This document shows, in pieces, positions 7,594 to 9,898 of a stretch of DNA of 9,898 nt. The DNA is from an uncultured Burkholderiaceae bacterium (GTDB lineage: Bacteria > Pseudomonadota > Gammaproteobacteria > Burkholderiales > Burkholderiaceae): contig CALMPB010000177.1 in assembly GCA_937871985.1 (NCBI GenBank), positions 1 to 9,898 on the forward strand, given 5' to 3'. The translations under genes were made by a program, and so were the position numbers. How positions within the stretch are numbered: the first letter of the stretch is position 1; each line of letters begins with the position of its first letter. The notes under the pieces were generated by a model, which was not told where the DNA came from, made no database searches, and was given only the letters and a program-made list of their open reading frames with translations.

Positions 7594-8406
7594 TTGGGAT
7601 CAATGATTTATTTGACGCTTGGTCGCGTGCAGCTCGACTGGGGCAAGAACGGCAGATTTCAGAACCATAGCGCCCTGTTTCGTCCGGGCGACCTTACCGA
7701 TATCCCGTATTTTTATGCTGCGGATGCAGATGATCCAGAAAGTGCAGACCTTCCCTTAATTCGGCACTCGGACAATTTCAGCTACCGGTTGATCACGGAG
7801 ATGAAGCAAGGATATTCTGCGCCCCTGCGAACAGTTGCCCGGCGTCTTCTCTTGCTGGGCCACACCGACGACTACTGCAGAGCAGAGTTCAAGGCGCTGA
7901 CCGAAATTGGCTATGCAAATCACGACTTCGGCTTTGACGACCTGAAGGCCTTGATGTCCTCCGCGAACGTCGGCGCGGCGAACTTCCGGCCAGACCTTGG
8001 GAGCGAGAATTTCGATCGCTTCTTCGCAGAGCATGTGGTGGCTGGAACGGAGGCGCAAGCTCGGCTCCAATCGCACTCTCAGGACGATGGTGAGATCAGC
8101 GGGCTCAGCGCCTACACGATTATTCGTCTCCTTGCCGACAATCCAACTGCTCAGGAATTGCCTGTCACGTGGCAGTTCGCTGACGTTGCAGATGGCGGCT
8201 GGGCGCCGAGCGAAAGTTTCGAAGCTGCCGTCCGCCAGCCGAACCGCTTCTCATCGTCACGGAGGGCACATCCGATGTTCAGATCATCAAGCACGCCATC
8301 GAGCTGCTTGCGCCAGATCTCACTGACTTCTTTGATTTCGTCGATATGCGCGAGAACTATCCATTTTCTGGAACGGGTAGCCTTTACAACTTCGTGCGGG
8401 GCCTGA
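7594..8406 (+). CDS. N-terminal half: HEPN_Toprim_N domain
   Basis: This frame as it stands gives 270 residues, of which about 1-212 are genuine. It starts at TTG (MGSMIYLTLG) and shows the family's opening LDWGKN (14-19) and HSALF (25-29). A motif R84-x5-H90 (RLLLLGH) could be the HEPN R-x4-6-H ribonuclease motif, though I cannot prove the placement. After about residue 213 the sequence becomes Ser/Arg-rich (RFSSSRRAHPMFRSSSTPSS), typical of out-of-frame reading, and stops at 8406. If truly expressed, this truncated protein would lack the whole Toprim domain. Confidence 0.6.
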   Translation: MGSMIYLTLGRVQLDWGKNGRFQNHSALFRPGDLTDIPYFYAADADDPESADLPLIRHSDNFSYRLITEMKQGYSAPLRTVARRLLLLGHTDDYCRAEFKALTEIGYANHDFGFDDLKALMSSANVGAANFRPDLGSENFDRFFAEHVVAGTEAQARLQSHSQDDGEISGLSAYTIIRLLADNPTAQELPVTWQFADVADGGWAPSESFEAAVRQPNRFSSSRRAHPMFRSSSTPSSCLRQISLTSLISSICARTIHFLERVAFTTSCGA

Positions 8407-8864
8407 TTAGCATTCGCATCCAGAATAATGTCGTTGTCATCTTCGATAACGACGCGGAGGGCGTGTTCAACTGGGAACGATCGGCGCGATTGAACCGCCT
8501 GGAGAACATGCGGATCGTGAAGCTACCCGATCGGTCGGCGTTCGAGAACTTTCGTACGATTGGTCCGACAGGCGAGCAGCGCGCCGACATCAATGGCAAG
8601 GCCGCGGCCATTGAATGCTACCTTGATGCTGGCCCGGAGCCAGTGGTGCGCTGGACAAGCTACGACCAAAAGCGCGACTGCTATCAAGGAGTCATCGAAG
8701 GCAAGGAAGAGATCGCGCGTCAGTTTCTTGGCCATAAGAAGCTCGAACCTGGATACGACTACTCCGGCCTCGAACACATCCTGACCATGCTAATCAGTGA
8801 GTGCGTTCGGATAAGCGAGGCGGAGGCCAAAGCCACGCTGGAAGCTGAGCACCCCGATGGTTAG
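8346..8864 (+). CDS. C-terminal half: Toprim domain fragment
   Basis: From ATG 8346 this gives 172 residues, but the same frame is open from 8184. The upstream part encodes the first Toprim strand, LLIVTEGTSD (8247-8276) with the conserved Glu at 8262-8264, so ATG 8346 is not the natural start and has no ribosome site. Further motifs are SGTGSLYNFVRGL (about 8367-8405) and the metal-binding D-x-D of VVIFDNDAEG (Asp codons 8445 and 8451). The Toprim fold binds Mg2+ for phosphoryl transfer, as in OLD-family nucleases and topoisomerases. The C-terminal rest (8500-8861) is charged and carries YDYSGLEHIL. It ends at TAG 8862-8864. Confidence 0.6.
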   Translation: MRENYPFSGTGSLYNFVRGLISIRIQNNVVVIFDNDAEGVFNWERSARLNRLENMRIVKLPDRSAFENFRTIGPTGEQRADINGKAAAIECYLDAGPEPVVRWTSYDQKRDCYQGVIEGKEEIARQFLGHKKLEPGYDYSGLEHILTMLISECVRISEAEAKATLEAEHPDG

Positions 8865-8999
8865 AGCCCCAGCCGAGTTGAATCGTGTCTGATCATGAGC
8901 AGTGGGGAATGAACCTCGAAGGAAGATGATACAAAACAGACCTGCCCTTTGCTCGCTGACGCAACCGGCCGAGCAATGCTCTGAAAGGTAGCTCCAAAC

Positions 9000-9656
9000 A
9001 TGGTTTCTGCAGAACTTGTCCAAGCGCGCGAGTTTGCGACTAGGCTGCGCGAGTGTCTGCCGTCGTGTGTCGATGCCGCGGCCTTGGGCGTGCGTTCCAA
9101 AGCGCCATTCCAATTGCTGTGTGCACGCGAAGCGCTGATCTGGCGGAGCGAAGAGCTGGCGCGCAATGCATGCGACGCCCTCGAGCGTGCAGATTTGAGT
9201 GTCGCTGCCCTGCTGACGCGTGCTCTTACAGAAAACGCCGCCCTGATGTGGAAACTATGGGAGATTCTCGACGCGCGGCATACCCACTCGCCACAAGAGC
9301 TGAACGATCTGCTGATGCGGCTGCTCGTGGGCTCGCGAAAATGGTCGGATGGGCCACAGGCTATGCAAATCCTGAGCTGCATCGACCGAATGGACAAGGC
9401 GGTGCCGGGGGCGCGCGCCGGGTACGACAGCCTAAGTGAGATCGCACATCCAAATTGGTCCGGCGTCGCCGGCCTCTATTCCAAGCCCGACCCACCACGG
9501 TATTTAACGGAGTTCGGGCGCGGGTTGAGGGATACGCAGGGCACGGTCGACATGATCGCCAATGCGCTGCTCGGCTCGCTTGGCTTATTTGAGCTCGCCT
9601 ATAACCGTATAGCCGAAGCGATGCCGGAGTTTCTGGCGGAACTTGAACCCCTTTGA
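9000..9656 (+). CDS. Hypothetical helical protein, 218 aa
   Basis: I do not recognise the family with certainty. The protein is predicted all-helical and soluble, with no signal peptide. The clearest blocks are LTRALTENAALMWKLWEIL (72-90) and YDSLSEIAHPNWSG (142-155). An R..xE helix followed much later by a helix ending in an S.x.HPN motif recalls DUF5677/HEPN-like uncharacterised proteins, so a HEPN-like fold is a guess. AAAGG at 8984-8988 precedes ATG 9000 by 11 bases. The gene is 135 bases after the HEPN/Toprim gene and just before the zinc-ribbon gene. It ends at TGA 9654-9656. Confidence 0.75.
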   Translation: MVSAELVQAREFATRLRECLPSCVDAAALGVRSKAPFQLLCAREALIWRSEELARNACDALERADLSVAALLTRALTENAALMWKLWEILDARHTHSPQELNDLLMRLLVGSRKWSDGPQAMQILSCIDRMDKAVPGARAGYDSLSEIAHPNWSGVAGLYSKPDPPRYLTEFGRGLRDTQGTVDMIANALLGSLGLFELAYNRIAEAMPEFLAELEPL

Positions 9657-9684
9657 TCGGGTGAACCGCTCCCAGGTCGCAAGC

Positions 9685-9898
9685 ATGGATCACGAGCTAG
9701 CGCAGAAGTCGTATGGCACCGACCGAGCGCGACTCGTCTACGGCAAGCGCCCCGACGGGACATTGGCCCATATAGGCGAGGTCGCGCGTGGGCTTGCTTG
9801 TGGCTGTGTATGCCCGGCCTGCGATGGGCAACTTGTGGCTAGGTTGAAGGAGGATCACAGAGTACCCCACTTCGCCCACCATGATGGCGAGGCATGTG
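9685..9898 (+). CDS. CoiA-like zinc-ribbon protein (3' partial)
   Basis: Open to the end of the window; 71 residues are visible. Residues 19-38 hold a D-G-T-L-A-H-I...VARGL segment, followed by CGCVCPACDG (39-48) and HFAHHDG (62-68). This CxC..C plus HFAH arrangement is typical of the N-terminal zinc ribbon of CoiA-like proteins, whose later part (outside the window) usually holds a PD-(D/E)XK-type nuclease. CoiA itself is a competence protein, but such N-termini are also common in island genes. ATG 9685 has a weak AGG at 9674-9676; GTG 9661 in the same frame is an alternative start only four bases after the preceding stop. The gene may be co-transcribed with the 218-residue protein. Confidence 0.7.
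   Translation, partial: MDHELAQKSYGTDRARLVYGKRPDGTLAHIGEVARGLACGCVCPACDGQLVARLKEDHRVPHFAHHDGEAC

Larger units (their letters stand above)
7594..8864 (+). pseudogene. HEPN/Toprim-associated protein gene, frameshifted
   Basis: Two open frames that overlap together make one recognisable protein. The N-terminal HEPN/Toprim domain runs in the frame of 7594, and the Toprim domain continues in the frame of 8184-8864. Joining ...SFEAAVRQP to EPLLIVTEGTSD restores continuity; adding one base gives 1272 bases, a 423-residue product, close to the family's usual length as I remember it. The break lies between about 8221 and 8247. I see no X-XXY-YYZ slippery heptamer there, so programmed frameshifting is not supported. 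A deletion in the strain or a one-base sequencing error is more likely. Both halves keep their motifs, so the event is recent or artefactual. Confidence 0.75.

Noticed and set aside
8212..8264. Programmed -1 ribosomal frameshift in the HEPN/Toprim gene
   Set aside because: No slippery heptamer in the upstream frame and no clear downstream stem; simple indel is the better explanation.
8868..8906. CCCCA...TGGGG inverted arms after the HEPN/Toprim gene as a terminator
   Set aside because: Arms are only five bases with a loop of about 30 bases and no T-run follows.
8926..8991. 21-codon leader ORF before the 218-aa gene
   Set aside because: The GGAA upstream is too close to its ATG, and there is no attenuator-like structure or codon run.
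8861..9397. Minus-strand ORF of 178 codons spanning the gap and the 218-aa gene
   Set aside because: Ser/Arg-rich composition typical of a shadow frame; the + strand gene has better codon pattern and conserved-looking blocks.
1..9898. CRISPR arrays, tRNA/rRNA genes, insertion-sequence ends
   Set aside because: No regularly spaced repeats, cloverleaf-like segments or transposase motifs were seen on reading either strand.

Overview
The window is about 9.9 kb of GC-rich bacterial DNA, with all convincing genes on the + strand. It reads as part of an accessory or defence island rather than core chromosome. Codon use, compact spacing and the gene families suggest an alphaproteobacterium (inference; no rRNA or tRNA is present to anchor taxonomy). 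Both ends cut through genes.

Layout: (1) 2-2986 is the 3' part of an AddA/UvrD-type SF1 helicase fused to a C-terminal PD-(D/E)XK nuclease; its N-terminus with Walker A lies outside the window. (2) 2987-3413 is a 427-base gap with no intact gene. Its last ~100 bases are AT-rich and carry a perfect-arm palindrome and three related direct-repeat boxes, so it is the likely control region of the next operon. (3) 3414-7472 is a tight three-gene operon: an AAA+ ATPase (IetA-type, with an apparent C-terminal helix-turn-helix), overlapping by 8 bases a cytoplasmic subtilase (IetS-type, with an intact Asp/His/Asn/Ser active site), then a 104-residue protein of the DUF3223/DCL type behind a near-perfect Shine-Dalgarno. 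(4) 7594-8864 encodes a HEPN/Toprim-family protein broken by what looks like one missing base near 8221-8247; both halves remain well conserved. (5) 9000-9656 encodes a 218-residue helical protein that I cannot place. (6) 9685 to the end is the start of a zinc-ribbon protein resembling the N-terminus of CoiA-like proteins.

How they may work together: the ATPase-subtilase pair matches the IetAS module, known as a Ti-plasmid toxin-antitoxin stability pair and as an anti-phage system. The helicase-nuclease, the HEPN/Toprim protein (predicted nucleic-acid cleavage) and the CoiA-like start are all families common in defence islands. The most interesting points are the DNA-binding-like tail on IetA together with repeat boxes in front of ietA, the DUF3223 gene that appears to be a third operon member, and the fresh-looking frameshift in the HEPN/Toprim gene.
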